From Bradyrhizobium aeschynomenes (GTDB lineage: Bacteria > Pseudomonadota > Alphaproteobacteria > Rhizobiales > Xanthobacteraceae), in NCBI RefSeq assembly GCF_013178945.1, contig NZ_JABFDM010000009.1, positions 62,001 through 126,000 on the forward strand: DNA of 64,000 nt, in the 5' to 3' direction. Numbering within the stretch: position 1 is the first letter of the stretch; the number at the start of each line of letters is the position of its first letter. The position numbers were made by a program, and so were the translations under genes. Below are positions 49,077-58,685 of this stretch, one piece after another. A model generated the notes under the pieces. The model was not told the origin of the DNA, made no database searches, and saw nothing but the letters and a program-made list of their open reading frames with translations.

Positions 49077-49943
49077 TCAGGCTGCGGCGATCTCGGCCAC
49101 GAAGTCGCGATAGGAGCGCAGCGGACGGCCGAGCAGCGCGGTCAGACGCGCGACATCGCCCTCGTCCGGCACCATGCCGTCGCTCAGGAAGCGCTCGGCC
49201 ATCAGCCGCATGTCGAACGCCATCCAGTTCGGCATGACCTGCCGCAAATTGGTTTCGAAGCCCGCGGCGTTGTCGCCTCCATAGCCGATCGGACGCCCGA
49301 GCACCTCGGACCAGACGGCGGCGGCGTCCGCGCCGGTCAGCGTGTCCGGGCCGACCAGATTGATGCGCGTCAGCGGCAACGGTGCTGCGGACTGCTCGCG
49401 GCGGATCAGCTCGATGGCGGCGATCTCGCCGATGTCGCCGGCGTCGATCATGGCAAGACCCTTGGCGCCGATCGGCATCGGATAGACGCCATGGCCAGTG
49501 ACGACATCCTTGATCGTGAGATCGTTGTTCATGAAGTAGGCCGGCCGCAGGATGGTGGCGTTCAGGCCCATCTGCTCGATCATCCGCTCGACCGCGAACT
49601 TGCCGGCGAAGTGCGGCACGTTGACGTAGACGTCGCTGTGGATCACCGAGAGGTAGACGATGCGCTCGATGCCAGCCTCGCGGGCAATGTTGAGCGCAAT
49701 CAGCGCCTGGGTGATTTCATCTGGCGTGACGGCGTTGAGCAGGAACAGCGTTGACACGCCCGAGACGGCAGAGCGGAGCGAATCGACGTCGAGCAAATCG
49801 CCCTTGGCGAGGGCGACACCCGCCGGAAGATCGGCCTTGGCGGGATCGCGGACGAGGGCGCGGACATCGACGCCGCGCTTGACGAGCTGGTCGACGACAT
49901 GGCGGCCGACGGTGCCCGTGGCGCCGGTGACGAGGATGGTCAT
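49077..49943 (-). CDS. NmrA-like NAD(P)-binding protein (atypical SDR)
   Basis: A 288-residue Rossmann protein with the dinucleotide motif TGATGTVG near the N-terminus, then VRALVRDP, LFLLNAVTPDEI, LSVIHSDVYV and ILRPAYFMNNDL. This is the QorB/NmrA style, which senses redox through NAD(P)(H) or acts as a quinone reductase. No catalytic Tyr-x-x-x-Lys is evident. It is divergent from the LysR-type gene (102-bp gap), so it is probably the LysR protein's target. CGGAG precedes the ATG. Confidence 0.86.
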   Translation of the reverse strand: MTILVTGATGTVGRHVVDQLVKRGVDVRALVRDPAKADLPAGVALAKGDLLDVDSLRSAVSGVSTLFLLNAVTPDEITQALIALNIAREAGIERIVYLSVIHSDVYVNVPHFAGKFAVERMIEQMGLNATILRPAYFMNNDLTIKDVVTGHGVYPMPIGAKGLAMIDAGDIGEIAAIELIRREQSAAPLPLTRINLVGPDTLTGADAAAVWSEVLGRPIGYGGDNAAGFETNLRQVMPNWMAFDMRLMAERFLSDGMVPDEGDVARLTALLGRPLRSYRDFVAEIAAA

Positions 49944-50045
49944 TGTGGGTTCTCCGGGTTGGATGAAGCGATGCCCCGAAAATAGCGATCCACATGTGAG
50001 CCAATAGACGTTATATTTGGACAGGTCGTCTCATTGGTGGAACAG

Positions 50046-50936
50046 ATGGATCTGCTGGCGCTTGCCGACTTCACCCTCGTCGCCCGTCACGGCGGCTTTG
50101 GCCGCGCCGCCCGGGCCAGCGGGCGGCCGAAGGCGACGCTGTCCCGCCGGGTCGCGGAGCTTGAGGCGAGCCTGGACATCCGGCTGATCGAGCGCGGTGG
50201 CCGCGCGATGAAGCTGACCGAAGAGGGCCGGGCGCTGTTCGAGCGGACGGGCGCGCTGCTGACCGAGCTCGATGAGACTGTGGGTGCGATTTCGTCGGGC
50301 GGTCAGAAGCCGCGCGGCCGCTTGCGCATCAGCGCACCGCTGCTGTTCTCGCAGACCGTGATGGGCAAGCTCGCCGCCGCATTTGCGCTCCGATATCCCG
50401 AAGTCAGGCTGGACGTGATCACCGACGACCGGGCGGTCGACATGGTCGAGGAGGGCTACGACCTGGTGATCCGGGTCAATCCCGACCCCGATGACAGCCT
50501 GGTCGGGCGCATCTTCCTGCGCGATCAGCTCGTGGTCGTCGCAAGTCCCGGGCTGGGCCGGCCGGCGCCTGACGCGATCGTTCCTGCTGTTGTCCGCAGC
50601 ACGGACGAGACGTCGTTCTGGGAGGTGACGACCCTCACCGGGCGATCGCGGATCGCGATCGATCCGGTCCTGCGGCTGTCCTCATTGATGATGGTCCGCG
50701 ATGCCGTACGCGCTGGCGTCGGCGCAGCCTGCCTGCCGCTGTCGCTCGCCAGCCACGATATCGCGGCGGACCGTCTGGTGCACTGGGCCGATCTCGACGC
50801 CCCGCCGGTCGCGCTCTGGACGCTGTATCCATCGCGTCGGCTGTTGAGCGCGCGTGTGTCGGCGTTCCTCGATCACTTGAAAGACGCATTCCCGACAGGC
50901 ACGCCAGCCGAGCTCGCCGCCTATCTCGAGGGCTAG
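50046..50936 (+). CDS. LysR-family transcriptional regulator
   Basis: A 296-residue regulator. The N-terminal winged helix-turn-helix is clear (LADFTLVARHGGFGRAARASGRPKATLSRRVAELEASLDIRLIERG in segments) and the C-terminal part is an effector-binding domain of the PBP2 type (GRLRISAPLLFSQTVMG onwards). The start used is the ATG before DLLALADF with GGTGGA just upstream; a TTG four codons earlier is the alternative. Divergent placement opposite the NmrA-like gene is the usual arrangement of a LysR regulator and its target. Confidence 0.9.
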   Translation: MDLLALADFTLVARHGGFGRAARASGRPKATLSRRVAELEASLDIRLIERGGRAMKLTEEGRALFERTGALLTELDETVGAISSGGQKPRGRLRISAPLLFSQTVMGKLAAAFALRYPEVRLDVITDDRAVDMVEEGYDLVIRVNPDPDDSLVGRIFLRDQLVVVASPGLGRPAPDAIVPAVVRSTDETSFWEVTTLTGRSRIAIDPVLRLSSLMMVRDAVRAGVGAACLPLSLASHDIAADRLVHWADLDAPPVALWTLYPSRRLLSARVSAFLDHLKDAFPTGTPAELAAYLEG

Positions 50937-50947
50937 ATGCCACATTC

Positions 50948-51053
50948 GCCGTCATTCCGGGGCGGGGCCGCAGGCCTCGAACCCGGAATCTCGCAGTGAG
51001 TTGCGGCGCTCGAGATTCCGGGTCTGGTCCTCGGACCATCCCGGAATGACGGC
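50948..51053. repeat. Dispersed palindromic repeat, 106 bp
   Basis: Bounded by GCCGTCATTCCGG and its exact complement, with an inner inverted pair (CCCGGAATCTCG against CGAGATTCCGGG). The ends match those of the 106-bp units at 10831-11354, although the middle differs. It fills the junction of the convergent LysR-type and pheA genes. Confidence 0.88.
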
Positions 51054-51061
51054 GTAACAAA

Positions 51062-51925
51062 TTAGCTTTCCAGGCGCTCGCTGAACGTCGCGCGGAACGG
51101 ATGCGCCGGATAGACGCCGACGATGCGCAGCTCGCGCGAGAAGAACTTCAGCTCCTCCAGCGCGAACGCGAGGCCCTTGTCCTCGGGATGGCCGTCGACG
51201 TCGGCATAGAATTGCGTGGCGAAGAAATTGCCGTCGACCATGTAGCTTTCGAGCTTGGTCATGTTGACGCCGTTGGTGGCGAAGCCGCCGAGCGCCTTGT
51301 ACAGCGCGGCCGGCAGGTTGCGGACGCGGAACACGAAGCTCGTCACCAGCGGCCCTGAATTCTGCTCGGCCCATTGCGGCTCCCGGGCGAGCACGACGAA
51401 GCGGGTGGTGTTGTGGGCTTCGTCCTCGATGTCCTCGGCCAGAATGTCGAGGCCATAGATGTCTGCGGCAAGCCGCGAGGCGATCGCGGCAACGCTCTTG
51501 TCGCCCCGCTGCGACACGTCGCGCGCGCTGCCGGCAGTGTCGCCGGCGACGATCGGGCGGACGCCGAGCTGGCGGATGATGCGGCGGCACTGGCCGAGCG
51601 CATGGACGTGGCTCTCGACGGTCTTGATGTCGGCGAGCTTGGTACCCTTCAGCGCCATCAGCTGGTGGCGGATCGGCAGAAACCACTCGCCGATGATGTA
51701 CAGGCCGGAGCCCGGCAGCAGATGGTGGATGTCGGCGACGCGCCCCGCCACCGAGTTCTCGATCGGGATCATGCCGAGATCGGCCTCGCCGGAGGAGATC
51801 GCGGCCAGCGCGTCCTCGAAGGTCGGGCAGGGCATGGCCTCGGCGGTCGGATAGGCCTCGGATATGGCGATGTGGGAATTGGCTCCCGGCTCGCCCTGGA
51901 ATGCGATTTTCAAGATCTTGCTCAT
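51062..51925 (-). CDS. pheA: Prephenate dehydratase
   Basis: A 287-residue monofunctional enzyme converting prephenate to phenylpyruvate in phenylalanine synthesis. The catalytic domain (about 1-185) has IAFQGEPGANSHIA, IPIENSVAGRVADIHHLL and the conserved NTTRFVVLA with the catalytic Thr-Arg-Phe. A C-terminal ACT domain (LVTSFVFRVRNLPAALYKAL; TKLESYMVDGNFFATQFYADVDG) provides feedback inhibition by phenylalanine. No chorismate mutase part is fused. It lies 18 bp after kdsB on the same strand, so the two are co-transcribed. Confidence 0.95.
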   Translation of the reverse strand: MSKILKIAFQGEPGANSHIAISEAYPTAEAMPCPTFEDALAAISSGEADLGMIPIENSVAGRVADIHHLLPGSGLYIIGEWFLPIRHQLMALKGTKLADIKTVESHVHALGQCRRIIRQLGVRPIVAGDTAGSARDVSQRGDKSVAAIASRLAADIYGLDILAEDIEDEAHNTTRFVVLAREPQWAEQNSGPLVTSFVFRVRNLPAALYKALGGFATNGVNMTKLESYMVDGNFFATQFYADVDGHPEDKGLAFALEELKFFSRELRIVGVYPAHPFRATFSERLES

Positions 51926-51943
51926 GTGGGGCCTTGTAGCAGC

Positions 51944-52684
51944 TTAGGTCTGTGACAGCAGCCGGCGCGCGGTTTCGAGATCGGCCGGCGTGTCGACACC
52001 GCGGGGGACGGCATCGACGACCATCACGTCGATGCGCATGCCGGCCTCGAGCGCGCGGAGCTGTTCCAGCTTCTCCTGCTGTTCCAGCGGCGACGGGGGC
52101 AGGCTGACGAAGCGCTCGAGCGCCGCGCGGCGATAGGCGTAGAGGCCGATGTGGTGGTAACGCGGTCCGTCGCCATGCGGCGCCGTGGCCCGGGTGAAGT
52201 ACAGCGCGCGCATGCGCCGCCCTGACAGCGGCGAGCCGACGGCCTTGACCACGTTGGGGTTCAGGCTCTCTTCCTCGGTGTGAATTTCGGCCGCCAAGGT
52301 GGCGATGTCGACGGCGGGGTCCGCAAGCGGCGGCAGCACGTCACTGATGCTCTGGGGATCGATGGTGGGAAAGTCGCCCTGCAGGTTGACCACGATCTCC
52401 GCCTCGCCGGCCGGGTCGAGCTTGCACATCGCCTCGTAGATGCGGTCCGACCCGGAGGGATGATCGGGCTTGGTCATGACCACCTCGCCGCCCGCCGCCG
52501 TCACGGCCGCGGCGATCTCCGGCGTATCGGTGGCCACGGCCACGCGGCCGATCGCTGCCTCCTGGGCACGGCGCAGCACCTGCACGATCATCGGCACGCC
52601 CGCGATGTCGAGCAGCGGCTTGCCGGGCAGCCGGGTCGAGGCCATGCGGGCCGGGATCAGCACGAGGATCTTGGAGCGGGTCAT
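51944..52684 (-). CDS. kdsB: 3-deoxy-manno-octulosonate cytidylyltransferase (CMP-Kdo synthetase)
   Basis: A 246-residue enzyme that activates Kdo with CTP for lipopolysaccharide inner-core assembly. The N-terminal nucleotide-binding loop [15 protein letters not shown] is complete, followed by [28 protein letters not shown] (metal-binding Asp), and [17 protein letters not shown]. First gene of kdsB-pheA; divergent from cycM. Confidence 0.96.
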   Translation of the reverse strand: MTRSKILVLIPARMASTRLPGKPLLDIAGVPMIVQVLRRAQEAAIGRVAVATDTPEIAAAVTAAGGEVVMTKPDHPSGSDRIYEAMCKLDPAGEAEIVVNLQGDFPTIDPQSISDVLPPLADPAVDIATLAAEIHTEEESLNPNVVKAVGSPLSGRRMRALYFTRATAPHGDGPRYHHIGLYAYRRAALERFVSLPPSPLEQQEKLEQLRALEAGMRIDVMVVDAVPRGVDTPADLETARRLLSQT

Positions 52685-52924
52685 CCGGGGAACGATAGCT
52701 CGGAGCCGGTCGCAACAGCGCGTCCGGACATGATGGGGGACAGCAAAAACGGCCCGCTTATACGGGTTGCCAGAGCACGGGCAAACCGATATCTCACTTC
52801 TGCCGCAGGGGGAGGCGCGACGGCTCGATTCCGCTCGATGCCTTCACGAAATCCTGAGGCGATTCACGGCCGCGGCCCCGCGGCCTCCAAGCCATGAAAT
52901 CCGCCCTCGGAGCCTGATTCCAAA

Positions 52925-53473
52925 ATGGACTCCTTCGAACTTAACAAAATCCTCGGCGCCGTGCTGGCCGCCTGTCTGGTCGTGCTGGTCACGAGCTTCT
53001 CCGCCAGCGCGCTGTTCGCGCCGAAAATGCCGGAGAAGCCGGGCTTCGAGATCGCCGTGAAGGAAGCCGAGGGCGCGGCCAAGGGTGCCGCTGCGCCGGC
53101 TGCCGCCGAGCCGATCGAGAAGCTGTTGCAGACCGCGTCGGTCGAGAAGGGCGCTGCCGCCGCCAAGAAGTGCGCCGCCTGCCACACCTTCGACAAGGGC
53201 GGCAAGAATGGCGTCGGTCCCAACCTCTATGGCATCGTCGGCGACCACATCGGCGAAGGCCGCGGCTTCAATTTCTCCGCGGCGATCAAGGCCAAGGGCG
53301 GCACTTGGACGATCGATGCGCTGAACCAGTTCATCGCCAATCCCAAGGGCTACATCCCGGGCACCGCGATGGGCTTCGCCGGCATCCAGAAGGACTCGGA
53401 GCGTGCCGACGTGCTGGCCTATCTGAACTCGCTGGCCGACAGCCCGGCGCCGCTGCCGACCGCAGCCAAGTAA
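52925..53473 (+). CDS. cycM: Membrane-anchored cytochrome c, CycM type
   Basis: A 182-residue cytochrome c552-like electron carrier that in Bradyrhizobium japonicum links the bc1 complex to the aa3-type oxidase. An uncleaved N-terminal helix (ILGAVLAACLVVLVTSFSASALF) anchors it; an Ala/Glu/Lys linker follows, then a class I cytochrome c domain with CAACH haem attachment and the Met ligand in IPGTAMGFAGI. The length is nearly that recalled for B. japonicum CycM (184). Single gene with a strong terminator. Confidence 0.93.
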   Translation: MDSFELNKILGAVLAACLVVLVTSFSASALFAPKMPEKPGFEIAVKEAEGAAKGAAAPAAAEPIEKLLQTASVEKGAAAAKKCAACHTFDKGGKNGVGPNLYGIVGDHIGEGRGFNFSAAIKAKGGTWTIDALNQFIANPKGYIPGTAMGFAGIQKDSERADVLAYLNSLADSPAPLPTAAK

Positions 53474-53498
53474 CCCGCGACTTAATCTCGCATTGCAC

Positions 53499-53528
53499 AC
53501 GGCCGGGCCTCGCCCGGCCGTTTTGCTT
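53499..53528 (+). terminator. Rho-independent terminator of cycM
   Basis: A perfect 10-bp stem (53499-53508 with 53512-53521, 3-nt loop) followed by TTTTGCTT, 25 bp after the cycM stop. Confidence 0.88.
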
Positions 53529-53748
53529 ATGGGGGAAGCGAATTTCGCCGCATTTGGGACCTTTGGTCGCATGCCGGTCGTTCACAACCCGGTATCATGA
53601 GGAAAAAGCAAGGTTATCCGTCGAAACCTTGCCGTATATTGGTCCCTGAATGGAACGGGTTCGGAAGGTCCGGAGCGCCCTGCTTCGGCCGGTGCAACCT
53701 GTCCCGTCCGGATTGGGTTACGATCAAACGTTGGATCAGGAAGCGTCG

Positions 53749-55695
53749 ATGGCCGGCGCCGGCCAGGCGCTTTCGAGCGGTCTTATTCAGAGGAAGTCTC
53801 ATTTGACGATTACCCGACGACAGCTCCTGCAGAGCAGCGTCCTCGCTGCGATGACCCCGGCGCTCGGCACCGCCGCCAGCCTCGCGCCTCTCGATGCCGC
53901 GCAGGCGCAGACCGGCGAGCAATTGGTCTGGCGCCACGGCCTGTCGCTGTTCGGCGAGTTGAAATATCCGGCCGACTTCAAGCGGTTCGACTACGTCAAT
54001 CCGGACGCGCCGAAGGGCGGCACCGCCCGGATGATCTCGCTCGGGACGTTCGACAACTTCAACATCGTCGTGATGTATGTGAAGGGCAACATCGCCGCGG
54101 CCGCGATGACCGTCTACGAGTCGCTGATGTCGCGGGCGCAGGACGAGGTCTCGACCGAATACGGCCTGCTGGCCGAGGCGGCCGCCTATCCGGACGACTA
54201 CTCCTGGGTGGTCTATCGCCTGCGCAAGGAGGCGCGCTGGCACGACGGCAAGCCGGTCACCCCCGAGGACGTCATCTTCTCGCTCGACGTGCTCAAGAAG
54301 AACAGTCCGTTCTACGGCTCCTACTACCGGCATGTCGTGAAGGCGGAGAAGATCGGCGACCAGGAGATCAAGTTCAGCTTCGACGGGCCGGGCAACCGCG
54401 AGCTGCCGCACATCGTCGGCGAATTGCTCGTGCTGCCGAAGCATTGGTGGGAGGGCACCGACGCGCAGGGCCGCAAGCGCGACGTCACGGCGACGAGCCT
54501 GGAGCCGCCGCTCGGCTCGAGCCCCTATCGCATCAAGGAGTTCGTGCCCGGCCGCTCGATCAAGGTCGAGCGCGTCAAGGATTATTGGGGCGCCAACCTG
54601 CCGGTGCGGATCGGCCAGAACAATTTCGACGAGCTGCAGTTCGAGTATTTCCGCGACAATCTCGTCGCGCTCGAAGCCTTCAAGGCCGATCAGGCCGACT
54701 GGATCAACGAGAATTCGGCCAAGCAATGGGCGACGGCCTACGAGTTCCCGGCGATTGCCGACAAGCGGGTCATCAAGCACGAGTTTCCGATCCGCGATTC
54801 CGGCCGCATGCAGGCCTTCGTGTTCAACCTGCGCCGGCCGCAATTCCAGGACGCGCGGCTGCGGCGCGCCTTCAACTACGCCTTCGACTTCGAGGAGATG
54901 AACAAGCAGCTGTTCTTCGGCATCTACAAGCGGATCAACAGCTATTTCGAAGGCACCGAGCTCGCCAGCTCCGGCCTGCCGCAGGGCCTGGAGCTGCAGA
55001 TCCTCGAGGGCATGCGCGACAAGGTTCCGCCGGAGGTGTTCACCACGGTCTACCAGAATCCGGTCGGCGGCAATCCCGAGAACGTCCGCGCCAATCTGCG
55101 CGAGGCCACCAAGCTGTTGAAGGAGGCCGGCTACGAGATCAAGGACCGCAAGCTGGTCGACCCGGCCGGCAAGCCGGTTGCGATCGAGCTGATGGTCCAG
55201 GACCCGTCGTCCGAGCGCATTGTCCTGTTCTACAAGCCGTCGCTGGAGCGGCTCGGCGTCACCGTCACGGTGCGCCAGGTCGACAACGTCCAGTATGAGC
55301 AGCGGGTGCGCACCTTCGACTACGACATGATCACCGATGTCTGGGGACAGTCGCTGTCGCCCGGCAACGAGCAGCGCGATTTCTGGGGCTCCAAGGCCGC
55401 AGACGAGCAGGGCTCGAAGAACACGGCCGGCATCAAGAACCCGGCGATCGACGAGCTGATCGAGAAGATCATCTTCGCGAGGGATCGCGCCACGCTGGAA
55501 GCGGCCACGCACGCGCTGGACCGGGTGCTGCTGTGGAATTTCTACGTCGTGCCGCAGTTCACCTATCCGTTCGCCCGCAGCGCGCGCTGGGACCGCTTCA
55601 GCCATTTCGAGCCGTTCCCGAAATATGCCAGCACCGGCTGGCCGTCGCTGTGGTGGTACGACGCCGACAAGGCTGCGAAGGTGAAGCGGTCTTGA
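53749..55695 (+). CDS. Oligopeptide ABC transporter substrate-binding protein, YejA-like (copy 1)
   Basis: A family-5 extracellular solute-binding protein of up to 648 residues. The N-terminal twin-arginine signal is seen in TITRRQLLQSSVLAAM, cut after LDAAQA. Mature features include LVWRHGLSLFGELKYPADF, RWHDGKPVTPEDVIFSLDVL and ALRRAFNYAFDFEE-like helices. YejA proteins feed peptides, including microcin-C-like compounds, to YejBEF. Two starts are plausible: ATG 53749 (AGGAAG ahead) and TTG 53803 (GAGGAAG ahead), the latter giving a compact Tat leader. First gene of a five-gene operon; it overlaps copy 2 by 4 bases. Confidence 0.9.
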   Translation: MAGAGQALSSGLIQRKSHLTITRRQLLQSSVLAAMTPALGTAASLAPLDAAQAQTGEQLVWRHGLSLFGELKYPADFKRFDYVNPDAPKGGTARMISLGTFDNFNIVVMYVKGNIAAAAMTVYESLMSRAQDEVSTEYGLLAEAAAYPDDYSWVVYRLRKEARWHDGKPVTPEDVIFSLDVLKKNSPFYGSYYRHVVKAEKIGDQEIKFSFDGPGNRELPHIVGELLVLPKHWWEGTDAQGRKRDVTATSLEPPLGSSPYRIKEFVPGRSIKVERVKDYWGANLPVRIGQNNFDELQFEYFRDNLVALEAFKADQADWINENSAKQWATAYEFPAIADKRVIKHEFPIRDSGRMQAFVFNLRRPQFQDARLRRAFNYAFDFEEMNKQLFFGIYKRINSYFEGTELASSGLPQGLELQILEGMRDKVPPEVFTTVYQNPVGGNPENVRANLREATKLLKEAGYEIKDRKLVDPAGKPVAIELMVQDPSSERIVLFYKPSLERLGVTVTVRQVDNVQYEQRVRTFDYDMITDVWGQSLSPGNEQRDFWGSKAADEQGSKNTAGIKNPAIDELIEKIIFARDRATLEAATHALDRVLLWNFYVVPQFTYPFARSARWDRFSHFEPFPKYASTGWPSLWWYDADKAAKVKRS

Positions 55696-57569
55696 GCACG
55701 TTCTCGCATCTGTCGCGCCGCGGCGTGCTCGGGCTTGGGCTCGGCGCGGCGAGCGCCGTCGCCCTGCGGCCGGCCATGGCCGCGGAGTTCGGCGCCGAAT
55801 CCCACGGCATGTCGGCGTTCGGCGATCTCAAATATCCGGCCGACTTCCGCCAGTTCGACTACGTCAATCCGGACGCGCCGAAGGGCGGGCTGTTCTCGCT
55901 GATCCCGTCGACCCGCGCCTACAACCAGTCCTACCAGACGTTCAACTCGTTCAACGCCTATGTCCTCAAGGGTGAGGGCGCGCAGGGCATGGACATGACG
56001 TTCGCATCGCTGATGGTGCGCGCGAGCGACGAGCCGGATGCGGTCTACGGCCTGGTCGCCAAGTCGGTCGCGATCTCCGCCGACAAGCTGACCTATCGCT
56101 TCACCCTGCGGCCCGAAGCGCGCTTCCACGACGGCTCGAAGATCACCGCTCATGACGTTGCCTTCTCGCTCAATACGCTGAAGGAGAAGGGCCATCCGCT
56201 CATCATCGTGCAGCTGCGCGACTTCGTGAAGGCCGAGGCGCTCGATGACGCGACCGTCGTGGTGAGCTTCGTCGAGAAGCGCGCGCGCGACGTGCCGCTC
56301 TACGTCGTGACCCTGCCGATCTTCTCCAAGGCCTGGTACGCCAACCGCGCCTTCGACGAGAACCCGCTCGACGTTCCGCTCGGCTCGGGGCCGTACAAGG
56401 TCGGCAGATACGAGATCAACCGCTACGTCGAGTTTGACCGCGTCAAGGACTGGTGGGCGGCCGACCTGCCGGTCAGCCGCGGCCTCTACAATTTCGACAT
56501 CGTCCGCTACGAGTTCTATCGTGACCGCGACGTCGCCTTCGAGGGCTTCACCGCCAAGAGCTATCTGTATCGCGAGGAGTTCACCTCGCGCATCTGGGCG
56601 ACGCGCTACGACTTCCCCGCGATCAAGGACGGCCGCGTCAAGCGCGAGCTGTTGCCGGACGAGACGCCGTCGGGCGGGCAGGGCTGGTTCATCAACACGC
56701 GCCGCGAGAAATTCAAGGACCCGCGCGTCCGCCAGGCGCTGACCTACGCCTTCGACTTCGAGTGGACCAACAAGACCATCATGTACGGCGCCTATGCGCG
56801 CACGGTGTCGCCGTTCCAGAACTCGGACATGGTCGCGGTCGGTCCGCCGTCGCCGGAGGAGCTGAAGCTGCTCGAGCCGTTCCGCGGCCAGGTGCCCGAC
56901 GACGTCTTTGGCGACCCCTTCGTGCCGCCGGCCTCGGACGGCTCGGGCCAGGATCGCGCGCTGCTCCGCAAGGCGACGCAGTTGCTGCAGCAGGCCGGCC
57001 TGCCGGTGAAGGACGGCAAGCGCCTGCTGCCGTCGGGCGAGGTTTTCGCGATCGAGTTCCTGATCGACGAGGTCTCGTTCAAGCCGCATCACGGCACCCT
57101 GATCAAGAACCTGCAGACGCTCGGCATCGATGCCGATCTGCGCATCGTCGATGCCGTGCAGTATCGCGCGCGGGTCGAGGATTTCGACTTCGACATCACG
57201 GTGCAGCGGCTGTCGATGTCGCCGACGCCGGGCGACGGCCTCAGGGCTTACTTCACCTCGGACACCGCCAAGACCAAGGGCTCGTACAATCTGGCCGGGA
57301 TCAGCAATCCCGCTGTCGACGCGCTGGTGGCCAAGGCGATCGCCGCGGAGACCCGCACCGATCTGACGCTCGCCTGCCGGGCGCTCGACCGCGTGTTCCG
57401 CGCCGGACATTACTGGATTCCCCAGTGGTATCGGCAGACCCATCCGATCGCCTATTGGGATCAGTTCAGCCACCCGCCGAAGCCGCCGAAATATGCCTCC
57501 GGCGTCGGCGCCCCGGACATCTGGTGGTACGATGCCGCCAAGGCCGCAAAGCTGGAGCAGGCGAAGTAG
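55692..57569 (+). CDS. Oligopeptide ABC transporter substrate-binding protein, YejA-like (copy 2)
   Basis: A 625-residue paralogue of the gene before it, sharing LKYPADF-QFDYVNPDAPKGG and the C-terminal PPKYASGVGAP-WWYDAAKAAK pattern. The start is a TTG inside the stop codon of copy 1 (TTGA), giving a short twin-arginine leader LSRRGVLGLGLGAASAVAL. The in-frame sequence further upstream belongs to copy 1. Two tandem binding proteins with one YejBEF set suggest two peptide classes served by the same transporter (inference). Confidence 0.9.
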   Translation: MSTFSHLSRRGVLGLGLGAASAVALRPAMAAEFGAESHGMSAFGDLKYPADFRQFDYVNPDAPKGGLFSLIPSTRAYNQSYQTFNSFNAYVLKGEGAQGMDMTFASLMVRASDEPDAVYGLVAKSVAISADKLTYRFTLRPEARFHDGSKITAHDVAFSLNTLKEKGHPLIIVQLRDFVKAEALDDATVVVSFVEKRARDVPLYVVTLPIFSKAWYANRAFDENPLDVPLGSGPYKVGRYEINRYVEFDRVKDWWAADLPVSRGLYNFDIVRYEFYRDRDVAFEGFTAKSYLYREEFTSRIWATRYDFPAIKDGRVKRELLPDETPSGGQGWFINTRREKFKDPRVRQALTYAFDFEWTNKTIMYGAYARTVSPFQNSDMVAVGPPSPEELKLLEPFRGQVPDDVFGDPFVPPASDGSGQDRALLRKATQLLQQAGLPVKDGKRLLPSGEVFAIEFLIDEVSFKPHHGTLIKNLQTLGIDADLRIVDAVQYRARVEDFDFDITVQRLSMSPTPGDGLRAYFTSDTAKTKGSYNLAGISNPAVDALVAKAIAAETRTDLTLACRALDRVFRAGHYWIPQWYRQTHPIAYWDQFSHPPKPPKYASGVGAPDIWWYDAAKAAKLEQAK

Positions 57570-57572
57570 TTC

Positions 57573-58685
57573 ATGGCTGCCTATATCCTCCGCCGCATGC
57601 TTCTGATGCTCCCGACCCTGCTCGGGATCCTCTTCATCTCCTTCGTCGTGGTGCAGTTCGCGCCGGGCGGGCCGGTCGAGCGCGTCATCGCGCAGCTGAC
57701 CGGCGCGGACACCGGCGGCACCTCGCGCATCTCCGGCGGCAGCGGCTCCGATTTCGGCGCGCGGCCGCCGGGGCAGGTCGGTGCGGGCGGCGACACCAAC
57801 TCCAAATACCGCGGCGCCCAGGGGCTCGATCCGGCCTTCGTCAAGCAGCTCGAGAAGCAGTTCGGCTTCGACAAGCCGGCGCCGGAGCGCTTCGCGCTGA
57901 TGGTCTGGAACTTCGCGCGCTTCGACTTCGGCAAGAGCTATTTCCGCGACACCAGCGTGCTGCAGCTGATCAAGGAGAAGCTGCCGGTGTCGATATCGCT
58001 CGGTCTGTGGATGACCCTGCTGACCTATCTGATCTCGATTCCGCTCGGCATCCGCAAGGCCGTTCAGGACGGTTCGCGCTTCGACGTCTGGACCTCGGCC
58101 GTGATCATCGTCGGCTATGCCATTCCCGGCTTCCTGTTCGCGATCCTGCTCATCATCCTGTTCGCCGGAGGCTCGTTCCTCAATCTCTTCCCGCTGCGCG
58201 GGCTGACCTCTGACGGCTGGTCCGACTTCCCGTGGTACTGGAAGATTCTCGACTATTTCTGGCACCTCACATTGCCGCTGCTGTCCATGGCGCTCGGAGC
58301 CTTCGCGACGATGACGCTGCTGACGAAGAACTCGTTCCTCGACGAGATCCGCAAGCAATACGTGATGACCGCGCGTGCCAAGGGCTGCAGCGAGCGCCAG
58401 GTGCTGTATGGCCATGTGTTCCGCAACGCCATGCTGATCGTCATCGCGGGCTTTCCGGGCACCTTCATCCACGCCTTCTTCTCGGGATCGCTGCTGATCG
58501 AGACCATCTTCTCGCTCGACGGCCTGGGCCTGCTCTCGTTCGAGAGCATCCTCAATCGTGACTATCCCGTCGTGTTCGGCAATCTCTTCATCTTTTCGCT
58601 GCTGGGTCTCGTGGTCAATCTGATCTCCGACCTCACCTACATGTGGATCGATCCGCGGATCGATTTCGAGGCGCGGGAGGTCTGA
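57573..58685 (+). CDS. yejB: Oligopeptide ABC transporter permease, YejB-like
   Basis: A 370-residue DppB-type inner-membrane permease. The first helix ([29 protein letters not shown]) is typical, followed by a larger than usual Gly/Ser-rich periplasmic insert (about residues 45-75), then five more helices. The EAA-type coupling segment is [21 protein letters not shown]. It starts 3 bp after the binding-protein gene, and its stop overlaps the next start. Confidence 0.93.
   Translation: MAAYILRRMLLMLPTLLGILFISFVVVQFAPGGPVERVIAQLTGADTGGTSRISGGSGSDFGARPPGQVGAGGDTNSKYRGAQGLDPAFVKQLEKQFGFDKPAPERFALMVWNFARFDFGKSYFRDTSVLQLIKEKLPVSISLGLWMTLLTYLISIPLGIRKAVQDGSRFDVWTSAVIIVGYAIPGFLFAILLIILFAGGSFLNLFPLRGLTSDGWSDFPWYWKILDYFWHLTLPLLSMALGAFATMTLLTKNSFLDEIRKQYVMTARAKGCSERQVLYGHVFRNAMLIVIAGFPGTFIHAFFSGSLLIETIFSLDGLGLLSFESILNRDYPVVFGNLFIFSLLGLVVNLISDLTYMWIDPRIDFEAREV

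Noticed and set aside
55563-58472. 969-codon minus-strand open frame
   Set aside because: Antisense to the Yej operon genes, which have clear motifs and overlaps.
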